Shown here in pieces: positions 16,518 to 25,707 of a DNA stretch of 64,000 bases. Source of the stretch: Alkalihalobacillus pseudalcaliphilus. Its GTDB lineage: Bacteria > Bacillota > Bacilli > Bacillales > Bacillaceae_D. Location: assembly GCA_001038565.1 (NCBI GenBank), contig LFJO01000005.1, positions 924,009 through 988,008 on the forward strand, read 5' to 3'. Positions within the stretch are counted from its first letter, which is position 1. The number at the start of each line of letters is the position of its first letter. A program made the translations under genes and the position numbers. The notes under the pieces are model-generated. The model ran no database searches. It was not told the origin of the DNA and was given only the letters and a program-made list of their open reading frames with translations.

Positions 16518-17504
16518 ATGAAAATTAAAGCGACTTTAGATCGAATACCTGGTGGAATGATGGTTGTACCTTTATTATTGGCTGCTGCCATTAATACATT
16601 TTTTCCAGACTTATTAAGAATTGGTGGATTTACAGAAGCGTTATTTGTAAACAGTTCCAGTGCACTTATTGCCCTATTTTTACTCATAGCAGGAACGCAA
16701 ATTACGTTTAAAACAGCAGGTACTTCTGTTAAAAAAGGAGTGACATTACTAGCCTTTAAATGGGGGATTGGAGCAGGTATTGGTTTAATTGCGATTTTAT
16801 TAGCAGACTCAAATGGATTATTTATGGGGCTTGCACCGATTGCGATTATTGCAGCCATGACTAATTCAAATGGTGGCCTTTACATCGCATTAGCCGGTCA
16901 ATACGGTAAAGAGGATGACAAAGCGGCTTATCCATTTTTAGCATTAAGTGATGGTCCCTTTTTAACGATGGTAGCATTAGCTATTTTCGGTACAATGGGC
17001 TTTGCAGAAGGAATGTTTTCACCTATTGATTTCGTAGCGGTTCTATTACCTTTATTAGTTGGGGTTGTTATTGGGAACTTAGATAAAGATATGGGCGATT
17101 TTCTTCATAAAGGTAGTGATAAATTAGTACCATTTTTCGCCTTTTCACTAGGGATGGGTATTAATTTCACATCAATTATACAAGGTGGATTAAGTGGAAT
17201 TTTATTAGGAGTAATGACTGTATTATTTACAGGTGGAATTGGCTATTTCATTTTTAAATGGATTGGTTGGAATCCAATCGTTGGTACAGCGGAAGGCTCA
17301 ACGGCCGGAAATGCAGTAGGTACACCAATGGCGATTGCAGCTGCAAACGCATCCTTTATGCCTGTAGCCGAATTAGCAACCGTACAAGTAGCAGCGAGTG
17401 TGGTAACAACGGCCATTCTTTTACCGATATTTATCGGATTTTTAGCTAAACGATTGGAAAAGAAAACAGGAAAAACAGTAAAAGAAATCAATGCAACCAT
17501 GTAA
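16518..17504 (+). CDS. KdgT-family sugar-acid permease
   Basis: This 328-residue protein has about 10 membrane helices and resembles the 2-keto-3-deoxygluconate permease family (start MKIKATLDRIPGGMM, conserved GTPMAIAAANASF region near the C-terminus). Family members import 2-keto-3-deoxygluconate or related sugar acids with protons. Here the neighbours are an acid-sugar kinase and a PdxA2-type dehydrogenase, so D-threonate, D-erythronate or a similar four-carbon acid is the more likely substrate. A GGGAGAGGA ribosome binding site lies upstream. It is the first gene of an operon of at least three, controlled by the upstream PrpR-type regulator. Confidence 0.8.
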   Translation: MKIKATLDRIPGGMMVVPLLLAAAINTFFPDLLRIGGFTEALFVNSSSALIALFLLIAGTQITFKTAGTSVKKGVTLLAFKWGIGAGIGLIAILLADSNGLFMGLAPIAIIAAMTNSNGGLYIALAGQYGKEDDKAAYPFLALSDGPFLTMVALAIFGTMGFAEGMFSPIDFVAVLLPLLVGVVIGNLDKDMGDFLHKGSDKLVPFFAFSLGMGINFTSIIQGGLSGILLGVMTVLFTGGIGYFIFKWIGWNPIVGTAEGSTAGNAVGTPMAIAAANASFMPVAELATVQVAASVVTTAILLPIFIGFLAKRLEKKTGKTVKEINATM

Positions 17505-17525
17505 GGCATCTAAAGGAGAGGTTTG

Positions 17526-18818
17526 ATGAATTTAGCAATCATCGCAGACGACTTAACAGGAGCCAATGACAGTGGGGTTCAGCTAGCAAAGTACGGCCTG
17601 CAAACATCCGTTTTTTTCAAAATGGACCAACGTAATTTACAAGAAAATGATGCGATTGTTTTTGATACAGATAGTCGAGCAATGGCAGCGGAAGAAGCCA
17701 AAAATGTCGTTGCGGATGTGACCCAATTTTTATTAAAAGAAGGGGTAACTAACATCTATAAGAAAATTGATTCAACGATGCGGGGAAGTATCGGTGCTGA
17801 GTTAGTCGGCATGCAACAGGAGTTACAGGCAGATTTTATAATCATCTCACCTGGCTACCCTAAAAACCATCGTCAAGTTATTGATGGCTATCATTATTTA
17901 AAAGGGAAAAAGTTAGCAGAGACAGAGATCGCCCTAGACCCAGTAACACCTGTTCATGAATCTTATTTACCGGATTTGCTAAAAGAACAAATCGGTGAAC
18001 AAGTTGGTTTAATGAATTTACAAGAATTACGAACAGAAGCCAGCTTTCATGAAAAATTAAACTTTTTTGAAAATAATGGGATTTCATACGTGGTAGTTGA
18101 TGCAGAAGTAGAAGAAGATTTACGAATTCTACTTTCAGAATTGAAGAAAACAAGTTTTTCTATTGGACTAGTAGGGTCTGCAGGTTTGGCCAATTATTTA
18201 CCAGATTATTATGACCTAAAACCAAAGGTGCAGAACTACCGTATTACGGATACGAATAAACCTATCTTAACCGTCGTAGGAAGCGTTAATATTAATTCAA
18301 GAAATCAATTAAATAAACTATTAGCAGAAGAAATCTTTGCTGTAAAAATTAATTCATTCAAAGCTGTGGGGAAATTAGAAGACAGAACAGCTGAAATTGA
18401 ACGTGTTTATCGTGAAGTGCAGCAAGTCGCTAAAAGTGGACGAGATGTTGTCGTTTACTCATCTGGAGAACGAGAAGACATCGATTATGCTCGAAAAGTA
18501 GGTGCACAAAACGGTTTTGATTTCATGCAAACAAGCAAAGAGATTGTAGCTATGATTGGTGAAATAGCTGCACGTTTATTACAAGAAGGGTTATTTCAAG
18601 GTATTGTTATGACTGGTGGAGATACAGCTAAGAAAATATGTGAGCAATGGGATATAACGGGGTTCACCTTGTATGATGAACTTGAAGTAGGCGTGCCGAT
18701 ATCAAGCTTTATCGGAGTCGATGGATTATTCGCGATTACGAAGGCTGGCGGATTCGGAAAAGAACGTGTATTTATTGATTCTATTGCTAAGTTAAAGGGA
18801 GTGCATGATAGTGAGTAA
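17526..18818 (+). CDS. dtnK: Four-carbon acid sugar kinase (D-threonate kinase type)
   Basis: This 430-residue protein has the two-domain DUF1537 layout. The N-terminal domain starts with LAIIADDLTGANDSGVQ, the acid-sugar binding loop. The C-terminal nucleotide-binding domain contains GIVMTGGDTA and the glycine-rich end ITKAGGFG. Such kinases phosphorylate O4 of D-threonate, D-erythronate or related acids. The start at ATG 17526 is 5 bases after AAAGGAGAGG. Its end overlaps the PdxA2 gene by 14 bases. In the known pathway (kinase, then PdxA2) the product is oxidised and decarboxylated to dihydroxyacetone phosphate. The exact acid is inferred, not shown. Confidence 0.8.
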   Translation: MNLAIIADDLTGANDSGVQLAKYGLQTSVFFKMDQRNLQENDAIVFDTDSRAMAAEEAKNVVADVTQFLLKEGVTNIYKKIDSTMRGSIGAELVGMQQELQADFIIISPGYPKNHRQVIDGYHYLKGKKLAETEIALDPVTPVHESYLPDLLKEQIGEQVGLMNLQELRTEASFHEKLNFFENNGISYVVVDAEVEEDLRILLSELKKTSFSIGLVGSAGLANYLPDYYDLKPKVQNYRITDTNKPILTVVGSVNINSRNQLNKLLAEEIFAVKINSFKAVGKLEDRTAEIERVYREVQQVAKSGRDVVVYSSGEREDIDYARKVGAQNGFDFMQTSKEIVAMIGEIAARLLQEGLFQGIVMTGGDTAKKICEQWDITGFTLYDELEVGVPISSFIGVDGLFAITKAGGFGKERVFIDSIAKLKGVHDSE

Positions 18819-19809
18819 TAGACCTATTATCGGTATAACAATGGGCGATGCGTGTGGGATTGGACCTGAAATTATCGTGAAAGCATTAGCACATAAAGAG
18901 ATTTATGATGCATGCCGTCCAGTAATTATTGGAGACGCGAAAATTATAAAAAAAGTATTACCTATTGTTGAATCAGGTTTAAAAATTAATCAAGTAAATG
19001 AACCAGAAGAAGCGACATTTAAGTATGGGACCATTGATGTTATTGATATGAACCTACTGCCTGATGAATTACCATTTGGTCAAGTATCAGCGGAGGCAGG
19101 AAATGCTGCTTATGAGTATTTAGCGAAATCAGTTGAATTAGCCAAAGAAAAAAGAATTCATTCGATTTGTACGGCGCCGTTAAATAAGGAAGCACTACAC
19201 AAAGGTGGACATCTATACCCTGGTCATACAGAGATTTTGGCGAAACTAACTGATACAGAAGATTTTTCGATGATGCTTACAACACCGAATCTTCGTGTCA
19301 TTCATTTAACGACTCACGTTGGTTTAATAAAAGCGATTGAAAGCATTACTCCAGAAAGAACGTATAAGGTTGTGAAGTTAGCACATGAGACCTTAAGTAA
19401 TGCAGGAATGGATAATCCACGAATTGCTGTATGTGGTATTAATCCACATGCAGGGGAAAATGGCTTATTTGGCAATGGCGAAGAGGAAGAAAAGCTTTCC
19501 CCAGGAATCCAACAGGCTAAAGAAGAAGGTATAAATGTGACAGGTCCGCTTCCAGCAGACACCTTATTCTTTAGAGCGGGGCGTGGCGATTTTGATATGG
19601 TCGTTGCTTGTTATCATGACCAAGGTCACGCACCGATAAAAGTTATGGGTATTGAAGAAGGGGTTAATATTACCGTCGGGTTAAAAGGTGGAATTGTGAG
19701 AACATCTGTTGATCACGGAACTGCTTTTGATATAGCTGGTAAAAATATTGCAGAAGAGAAAAGTATGATTGCTGCCATTCGCTCGGCTTATGAGTTAGCA
19801 CCTAAATAA
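18805..19809 (+). CDS. pdxA2: PdxA2-type 4-phospho-threonate dehydrogenase
   Basis: This 334-residue PdxA-family enzyme begins PIIGITMGDACGIGPE and keeps the metal-binding histidine regions (HLTTH, NPHAGE, YHDQGHAPIK). PdxA proper makes pyridoxine, but this genome has pdxS/pdxT 12 kb away and the gene is fused into a kinase operon. The PdxA2 role is therefore likelier: NAD-dependent oxidation and decarboxylation of D-threonate 4-phosphate or D-erythronate 4-phosphate to dihydroxyacetone phosphate. It overlaps the kinase gene by 14 bases; GTG 18811 is an alternative start. A terminator closes the operon. Confidence 0.82.
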   Translation: MIVSNRPIIGITMGDACGIGPEIIVKALAHKEIYDACRPVIIGDAKIIKKVLPIVESGLKINQVNEPEEATFKYGTIDVIDMNLLPDELPFGQVSAEAGNAAYEYLAKSVELAKEKRIHSICTAPLNKEALHKGGHLYPGHTEILAKLTDTEDFSMMLTTPNLRVIHLTTHVGLIKAIESITPERTYKVVKLAHETLSNAGMDNPRIAVCGINPHAGENGLFGNGEEEEKLSPGIQQAKEEGINVTGPLPADTLFFRAGRGDFDMVVACYHDQGHAPIKVMGIEEGVNITVGLKGGIVRTSVDHGTAFDIAGKNIAEEKSMIAAIRSAYELAPK

Positions 19810-19821
19810 AATGATTACATG

Positions 19822-19867
19822 AAAACCACCTTGAATGCACAAGCCTTGTGTAAAGGTGGTTTTTTAG
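19822..19867 (+). terminator. Rho-independent terminator of the acid-sugar operon
   Basis: AAAACCACCTT pairs with AAGGTGGTTTT across a loop holding a small inner stem, followed by TTT. It separates pdxA2 from the aldehyde dehydrogenase gene, which must have its own promoter. Confidence 0.85.
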
Positions 19868-19977
19868 TTTTCAACGATGGCCTTCAGTTGATTCGATGTT
19901 TAATCATTTCTAATCGCGGGGATATCCTCACTATACATGATTTAATAGATTAGACTAAATCAAAGGAGCTGGAATTC

Positions 19978-21408
19978 ATGAGAAACTATACAAAACATTA
20001 TATAAATGGTGAATGGGTAGAATCAACAGGAACGGATACGATAGACGTTATAAACCCGGCAACAGAAGAAATAATTGGGCAGATTAGTTCAGGTACAGAA
20101 GAAGATGTTCACCGAGCTGTAATGGCGGCTAAAGAAGCATTTCCATATTTCTCACAAACATCTCGTGAAGAAAGGATCGCTTTGTTAAACAATATCGTTA
20201 AAGAATACGAGAATCGTAAGGATGATTTTGTTCAGATTATTACAGAAGAGTTGGGTTCACCTATAAGTAAAAGTGAGTCGGTACAATATGAAATGGGTTT
20301 ACAACATTTCAAGCAGGCAGCTAAAGAATTAGAAACCTTTACCTTTTTAGAGGATCGTGGTGGACATGTTGTTCAGAAGGATGCCATTGGTGTGGCTGGT
20401 TTAATTACACCTTGGAATTTCCCAACCAATCAAGCAGCAACTAAGCTAGCAAGTGCCTTTGCTGCAGGGGCAACGGTTGTTTTAAAACCAGCTTCGAAGA
20501 CTCCATATGCTGCCATTATTATGGCGGAAATCTTCGAAAAAGCTGGGATGCCAAAAGGCGTCTTTAATTTAGTAAATGGTAGTGGTTCTAGAGTAGGAAA
20601 TGCCATTAGTTCGCATTCGGATGTGGCGTTTGTATCATTCACTGGCTCTGGTGCAGTAGGTGAAAAGATTATGAAAAACGCAGCAGAGGGAATTAAAAAG
20701 GTATCTCTTGAACTAGGAGGTAAATCCCCTTTAGTTATTTTACCGGATGCTAATATTTATAAGGCGGCCCAAACAGCTGTTGAAGGTGTAGCAAATAATG
20801 CAGGTCAAGTTTGTACGGCGGCAACTAGAACGATTATTCCACATTCGATAAAAAATGAGTTTGTCGAAGCGGTTAAAGAGATTGTCGCTAATTATCCTGT
20901 GGGTGACCCTGTTAAAGAATCAACGCAAATGGGACCACAAGTATCAAAAGATCAATGGGAAACCGTACAATCATATATTCAAAAAGGTATTGATGAAGGA
21001 GCAACATTAATTGCAGGTGGTCTTGGGAAACCAGAAGGCTTAGAAACTGGCTACTTTAGTCAGCTTACGGTATTTTCTAATGTGAAAAATGATATGGTGA
21101 TTGCACAAGAAGAAATATTTGGCCCGGTCATGTCGATTATCACCTATGATGATTTAGATGAAGCGATTGAGATTGCTAATGACACTGTGTATGGTCTAGC
21201 AGGTTATGTGTATGGTGAAGAGCCTAAATTACTTGCTCATGTAGCTAAGAGTTTGAAAGCTGGGAGAATTACAATTAATAACGAAGATGGAGATTTCCAA
21301 GCTCCTTTTGGAGGCTTTAAGCAATCAGGAATAGGTCGAGAATGGGGCGACTATGGAATTGAAGAATTTCTTGAGCCTAAATCGATATTAGGGTTACCTA
21401 ACGTATAA
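19978..21408 (+). CDS. NAD(P)-dependent aldehyde dehydrogenase
   Basis: This 476-residue ALDH has the catalytic Cys279 ([12 protein letters not shown]), the general-base Glu245 ([10 protein letters not shown]) and the cofactor motif [11 protein letters not shown]. The length is normal for the family. It oxidises an aldehyde to the acid; the substrate cannot be read from the sequence. AAAGGAG lies 9 bases before the ATG. It is separated from the acid-sugar operon by a terminator but is co-oriented and may feed it by making a sugar acid from the aldehyde. It is followed by a strong terminator. Confidence 0.88.
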   Translation: MRNYTKHYINGEWVESTGTDTIDVINPATEEIIGQISSGTEEDVHRAVMAAKEAFPYFSQTSREERIALLNNIVKEYENRKDDFVQIITEELGSPISKSESVQYEMGLQHFKQAAKELETFTFLEDRGGHVVQKDAIGVAGLITPWNFPTNQAATKLASAFAAGATVVLKPASKTPYAAIIMAEIFEKAGMPKGVFNLVNGSGSRVGNAISSHSDVAFVSFTGSGAVGEKIMKNAAEGIKKVSLELGGKSPLVILPDANIYKAAQTAVEGVANNAGQVCTAATRTIIPHSIKNEFVEAVKEIVANYPVGDPVKESTQMGPQVSKDQWETVQSYIQKGIDEGATLIAGGLGKPEGLETGYFSQLTVFSNVKNDMVIAQEEIFGPVMSIITYDDLDEAIEIANDTVYGLAGYVYGEEPKLLAHVAKSLKAGRITINNEDGDFQAPFGGFKQSGIGREWGDYGIEEFLEPKSILGLPNV

Positions 21409-21428
21409 CGAAATGGATAGATTAGGTT

Positions 21429-21466
21429 AAAAAAGGTTAGGAGAATACGACTCCTAACCTTTTTTG
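21429..21466 (+). terminator. Rho-independent terminator after the aldehyde dehydrogenase
   Basis: AAAAAAGGTTAGGAG pairs with CTCCTAACCTTTTTT around a 7-base loop. It may also work on the minus strand, but the germination operon ends 80 bases away. Confidence 0.9.
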
Positions 21467-21548
21467 TGCTCAAAATATTTCACATGAAATTTCCATTCAA
21501 ATTATAAGCAGCCTCACAATTTGAATAGCCGTGCCACCTACCTATCAT

Positions 21549-22664
21549 TCATATTGATTCTGACCTTGAGGTTGATTTTCTTGGTTCTTTTCTTATATAT
21601 CCTCCAATTACTAAAATAATAGGGAATACGATCCCAAACACCATGGCATAAAAGGGCCAAAAAGATAAAATCTCAATTAAGGAACTAACATCCTTCCAAA
21701 TGATCGTTGCTCCAAACAAGATAAGAAATAAAAGAGGTATAATCATATTTTGGGGCTTATGAAGATGAAGACTAACTCTTAAACCATCTAAGCTAATGTA
21801 TGTTAAAAGTGAGATTCTAAAAAATATCGTAATATACCAAAATACGGCCACCAATACTTCAAATCGTTCAAAAAAGTTCGCTATTGAAATCGTCCTAACG
21901 ACAAAAACACTAGGATAACGTAAATTAGCCGTTATAGCTTCGGACAAGACACCGATCGATAAAAGAGTAACTAAAAAAAACATGAATCCACTTATTACAG
22001 TACTTTTAAGCCATACCTTGATCCATCTATCTGGATGTTTAAATCGATCTTTTAATTGTAAGATAAAGATATTTTCAAAATACGGAAAAGAAAGTAAAGT
22101 GAATGAGCCAGCAATTACAGGTTTAAGACCCTGATCAAAGATGGGTTGTAAGTTAGCAAGCTCGAAATCAAATAGTAAAGGTATGTAACCAATCGCAAAC
22201 AGTAGAACGACGATAAAAAAGAGTAATTCAGCTAACCTACCAATGGTTGATAATCCAGAGCGTATCGCATAATAAACACAAACTAAAAAGATAAAATAGA
22301 AAGCTTCAGGTGGGGTAACGGTTAAATAGGCATTACCTAAAAAATCGCCTAAATCCCTTAAAACCGTCATGGAAATTAAAAGTGGATAACAAATGATATA
22401 GATAAATATAATGAATCGTCCAAGTGGTCGACCAAATAGAAAGAGAATATATGAAGTTAAACTTCTGTTTTGCATCTTTTTAGACAAAAGAATATGAAGT
22501 AATAAAAGAAATAGGGCAAAGAAAAGAGAGAAGCTTATTGAAATCCATGCATCCTGTTTAGCTGTTGTTGCTAAGGATCCAGGCAATAATAAAAAGGCAC
22601 TACCGAGATGGTGCAAGCTAAATAACATCGTTACCTGACGATTTGTTATTTGTTCTAATTTCAT
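21549..22664 (-). CDS. Spore germination protein, GerB family permease
   Basis: This 371-residue protein has about 10 membrane helices of the APC/GerAB spore permease type (start ITNRQVTMLFSLHHLGS, a typical GerB N-terminus). GerB subunits sit in the spore inner membrane and bind the germinant in the GerA-GerB-GerC receptor. A GGGGG ribosome binding site lies upstream. It is the last gene of a minus-strand operon in the order A, C, small D, B, with a 17-base gap to the D gene. The germinant is unknown. Confidence 0.88.
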   Translation of the reverse strand: MKLEQITNRQVTMLFSLHHLGSAFLLLPGSLATTAKQDAWISISFSLFFALFLLLLHILLSKKMQNRSLTSYILFLFGRPLGRFIIFIYIICYPLLISMTVLRDLGDFLGNAYLTVTPPEAFYFIFLVCVYYAIRSGLSTIGRLAELLFFIVVLLFAIGYIPLLFDFELANLQPIFDQGLKPVIAGSFTLLSFPYFENIFILQLKDRFKHPDRWIKVWLKSTVISGFMFFLVTLLSIGVLSEAITANLRYPSVFVVRTISIANFFERFEVLVAVFWYITIFFRISLLTYISLDGLRVSLHLHKPQNMIIPLLFLILFGATIIWKDVSSLIEILSFWPFYAMVFGIVFPIILVIGGYIRKEPRKSTSRSESI

Positions 22665-22681
22665 AAAGGCCCCCTCTTTCT

Positions 22682-22915
22682 TTACGGTGTCAGTAATGCT
22701 TCAATTGTTTGGGCAATAGGTGCAAAGATCGGTTCAATCCACTGAAATGGGCTAGAAAAAGGGATTCCGAGCCATTGCCCTATAAAAAGGCTTAGTCCAA
22801 CTGTGAACACAGCTAGATTTTTAGCTAAGTCTGAACGTTCACCCTTTTTCCAACTGTGTCTAAGTTCTGCTATATAGCTGATTAGGATGAGACAGACAAT
22901 TACTTTAGGAACCAT
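22682..22915 (-). CDS. Small two-helix protein of the germinant receptor operon (D-subunit type)
   Basis: The 77-residue product has two hydrophobic stretches (about residues 1-17 and 35-58) separated by a basic loop (RHSWKKGER). It overlaps gerC by 11 bases and precedes gerB by 17. Small two-span D-subunit genes, such as yfkS of B. subtilis, occur in several ger operons and modulate receptor activity. Size, topology and place fit that group; sequence identity was not tested. Confidence 0.7.
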   Translation of the reverse strand: MVPKVIVCLILISYIAELRHSWKKGERSDLAKNLAVFTVGLSLFIGQWLGIPFSSPFQWIEPIFAPIAQTIEALLTP

Positions 22916-24113
22916 CTATTTTACTCTCCAGTATATCTTGGGAAGGATTTACAAGTGTTCCCAAGCCTTTGATGTTAACAGAAACAGCTGTGTCTGTTGT
23001 TAGGCGTGTTTCGAAATATTGTTCCCAATCCTGTTTAATCTCTTTCCAGTAAGTCGGGTACTCTCTATGGACAAGTTCACCAAAGCCGAAAATATCCGTT
23101 TGGACATTTTTTTGAATATCTTCTACATTTTTTTCGATCATTTCGCTTAAATGTTTGGCAGTTGTTTCATTTAATTCAGTAATACTTGCCGTGTTCTTCA
23201 AGTCAATAGGGCAATGTATTTCGCCTAATTTTGCATCAATATCAACCTTAATAGTGATATTCACCTGTTCATTATTACGTAGACTTGTATCTAATTTAGT
23301 ATTTGAATCAATGATTTCAAGGACAAATTTATCTGAAGTTGAAGGACAGTTAAGCTCTAGAATACCGTTTTCAATTTCTCCTTTAATGAAACTATACGTT
23401 TGACTGTTTTCTTCACTTAACATTTGAACTAATTTACCCTTTTTAAATACGGCTAATTTCTCGATTTTAAAAAATGTGCTTGCGACCGGACTTGACGTAT
23501 TATCTAACGTTTTTCCTTGAACGTGGTCACCTTTGATAGAAATCGCAGTCATTACGGTGCTAGTACCATCTTTGACAAGTGATTTCATAACATCTTTTAT
23601 AGGGTAGTTGACGGTGTTTAATGTGTTTTTTGAAGAATTCTGAATGGAGTGATAAATATCCAGAGCGGGCAGGACTTCTAATGGTGTTATAAGGCTTAAG
23701 ACGTCTAAGGCAGAGTAATCTTGTGCAATGACGATTTGAAAATCAGGACGTACTTCATGATCCCTAATAAGTAAATCAAGGATTGTGTGAATCCCTTCTT
23801 TAGCGGTTTCTTCATCAATGACAATCAGGTGTATATGAGACAAATATATCCGTCTAGCTGTTTGTTGGGTCATTTTTCTAAGAGCTGAAAATATCGTATC
23901 CGCCTGTTCCGATACGACAATGACTGGTGACCTTTCTGAATTTTTCTTTAGAGACATTTGCAAGGGATCGACTACTTGAACGGTAACACGGTAGCTATCT
24001 TCAAGCTTATCAATGCCTAATGCTAAGCTAATGGCAATTTCATTGAGCTCTTGTTTGTTCCAACAGCCACTAAGAATTAAGAGAGTAAGTAAGAGTGAAA
24101 TGAATTTTCTCAT
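22905..24113 (-). CDS. Spore germination lipoprotein, Ger(x)C family
   Basis: This 402-residue lipoprotein starts with a signal peptide and lipobox LSGC (Cys17), then WNKQELNEIAISLALGID, the typical start of GerC proteins. It is the membrane-anchored outer-face subunit of the germinant receptor in the spore inner membrane. Its start overlaps the end of gerA by 4 bases and has GAGGGA about 6 bases upstream. The length is normal for the family. Confidence 0.9.
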   Translation of the reverse strand: MRKFISLLLTLLILSGCWNKQELNEIAISLALGIDKLEDSYRVTVQVVDPLQMSLKKNSERSPVIVVSEQADTIFSALRKMTQQTARRIYLSHIHLIVIDEETAKEGIHTILDLLIRDHEVRPDFQIVIAQDYSALDVLSLITPLEVLPALDIYHSIQNSSKNTLNTVNYPIKDVMKSLVKDGTSTVMTAISIKGDHVQGKTLDNTSSPVASTFFKIEKLAVFKKGKLVQMLSEENSQTYSFIKGEIENGILELNCPSTSDKFVLEIIDSNTKLDTSLRNNEQVNITIKVDIDAKLGEIHCPIDLKNTASITELNETTAKHLSEMIEKNVEDIQKNVQTDIFGFGELVHREYPTYWKEIKQDWEQYFETRLTTDTAVSVNIKGLGTLVNPSQDILESKIDGS

Positions 24114-25561
24114 GGACGTCCCTCTATTTCTTGTTTCTGTTGTTTTCGCTTATTAAACGGAAATCTTAGTATCGTATCTGGACTTTTGTCTTGATCATAT
24201 GGAGCAATTGGGCTCATGTAGGCATTACCAAATGATTCAAGCTGACATAAATGAATACAAAGTAAAAAGAAAGCAACGGTAATCCCAAAAATGCCAAATA
24301 CAGATGCAAAAATCATAAAAATAAATCGTAAAATTCGGATAGGGATGGACATAGAGTATGATGGTATAACAAAGGTTGATATAGCTGTTATCGCAACAAC
24401 AATGACCATAGCTGCCGAAACGATACTTGCCTCTACGGCTGCTTGGCCAATTACAAGTGTTCCTACAATAGATACAGCTTGACCAATCGTTCTTGGCATC
24501 CTTAGTCCGGCTTCTCTTAGAATTTCAAAGGTGATTTCCATTAATAACGCTTCCACAAAAGCAGGAAAGGGAATGCCCTCGCGTTGTGCTGATAAACTTA
24601 ACAGTAAAGCTGTCGGAATCATATCTTGATGATAGGTTGTTAAAGCGATATAAATAGCAGGTGTGAACATGCATATAAATAAGGCGATATAACGTAAAAT
24701 ACGAATTAATGAACTGTAATACGCAGGCTGATAATAATCTTCGGCCGACTTAAAAAAGTCAGTGAATCCTGTGGGGAGTATAATACTAAATGGAGATCCA
24801 TTGATAAGAATGACTACTTTACCATCTGTTAAGCCTGCAACAACAACATCTGGTCTGTCACTAGTAAAAGTAATCGGAAAGATTGTCCATTGATTTTTAT
24901 CATGAATGACCTCCTGGATATACTCGGATTCAAATACGCGATCTATTTTGATCGTACTTAAACGTTTCTCAATTCTATGAACCAGCTTATGATCTGCAAC
25001 ATCGTGTAAATAGAGGAGGACTACATCGGTATTTGTTTTTTCTCCAATCTTAAACTGACTCATACGAAGCTGAGGATTTTTTAATCGTTGTCTAATTAAA
25101 TTGATATTACTAGGAATTAATTCAGTGAATGCTTCTTGTGGTCCTTTGATGACCGTTTCCACTTTAGAATCTGTTACACTTCGTTCTTTATAAAGAGGTA
25201 ATGAGACGGCCAAAGCATCCAACTCTTCTTCTAAAAACAACAAGACAGCACCTTCATAAAAAAGGAAGGAAGCTGATTTTGTATCATTCACATACTGTAT
25301 AACATGGCTATCTAGCACTTGCTGTTCAATATATTTAAGATTCATCAAAACGGATGTGTCATGATGTAATAAAGGAGCGACGACGCTCTCCTGTAATGTT
25401 TTTAAATCAACAGAATTGCTTAAATAAAGTAACGTAGCGGTCTGATTATTTTTTAACTTTAATTCTCTCCGAATAAAATCTGAATTAAACTGAACGGTTT
25501 CTTTGGTTCTTTCCATGTTTTTTTGCCAATCTTGTGTAAAGCTAGATAGGCTATTCTTCAC
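24110..25561 (-). CDS. Spore germination protein, GerA family
   Basis: This 483-residue GerA subunit has a soluble N-terminal region (about 1-270, with DFIRRELKL and ATLLYLSNSVD) and five or so membrane segments from about residue 280, including FPAFVEALLMEITFEILREAGLRMP. It is the first gene of the receptor operon. I prefer the GTG at 25561, 9 bases after GGGGGTG, to a TTG at 25567 that is too close to it. Expression is expected in the forespore under sigma-G. Confidence 0.9.
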   Translation of the reverse strand: MKNSLSSFTQDWQKNMERTKETVQFNSDFIRRELKLKNNQTATLLYLSNSVDLKTLQESVVAPLLHHDTSVLMNLKYIEQQVLDSHVIQYVNDTKSASFLFYEGAVLLFLEEELDALAVSLPLYKERSVTDSKVETVIKGPQEAFTELIPSNINLIRQRLKNPQLRMSQFKIGEKTNTDVVLLYLHDVADHKLVHRIEKRLSTIKIDRVFESEYIQEVIHDKNQWTIFPITFTSDRPDVVVAGLTDGKVVILINGSPFSIILPTGFTDFFKSAEDYYQPAYYSSLIRILRYIALFICMFTPAIYIALTTYHQDMIPTALLLSLSAQREGIPFPAFVEALLMEITFEILREAGLRMPRTIGQAVSIVGTLVIGQAAVEASIVSAAMVIVVAITAISTFVIPSYSMSIPIRILRFIFMIFASVFGIFGITVAFFLLCIHLCQLESFGNAYMSPIAPYDQDKSPDTILRFPFNKRKQQKQEIEGRP

Positions 25562-25618
25562 AAGCAATCACCCCCACACCTTATAGGTAGCTTTTCCAAC
25601 CGCTCAAGAAATATGTAA

Positions 25619-25647
25619 AGTTATGAATGCTTGGTAGAGCATATTCC
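25619..25647 (-). promoter_or_regulatory. Sigma-G type promoter of the germination operon
   Basis: On the minus strand, GGAATA, a 16-base gap and CATAACT resemble the sigma-G consensus (GNATR and CATNNTA), about 60 bases before the gerA start. Ger operons are usually sigma-G dependent, which supports the call. The match is imperfect. Confidence 0.4.
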
Positions 25648-25707
25648 TGTTTATCATGTAAAATAAAAAGAGACAAGTATCTTCCATGGAAGAAAAGGGG
25701 TATAGCT

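Noticed and set aside
18805-19809. PdxA of deoxyxylulose-dependent vitamin B6 synthesis
   Set aside because: pdxS and pdxT are present, the gene is coupled to an acid-sugar kinase, and no other genes of that route are seen.
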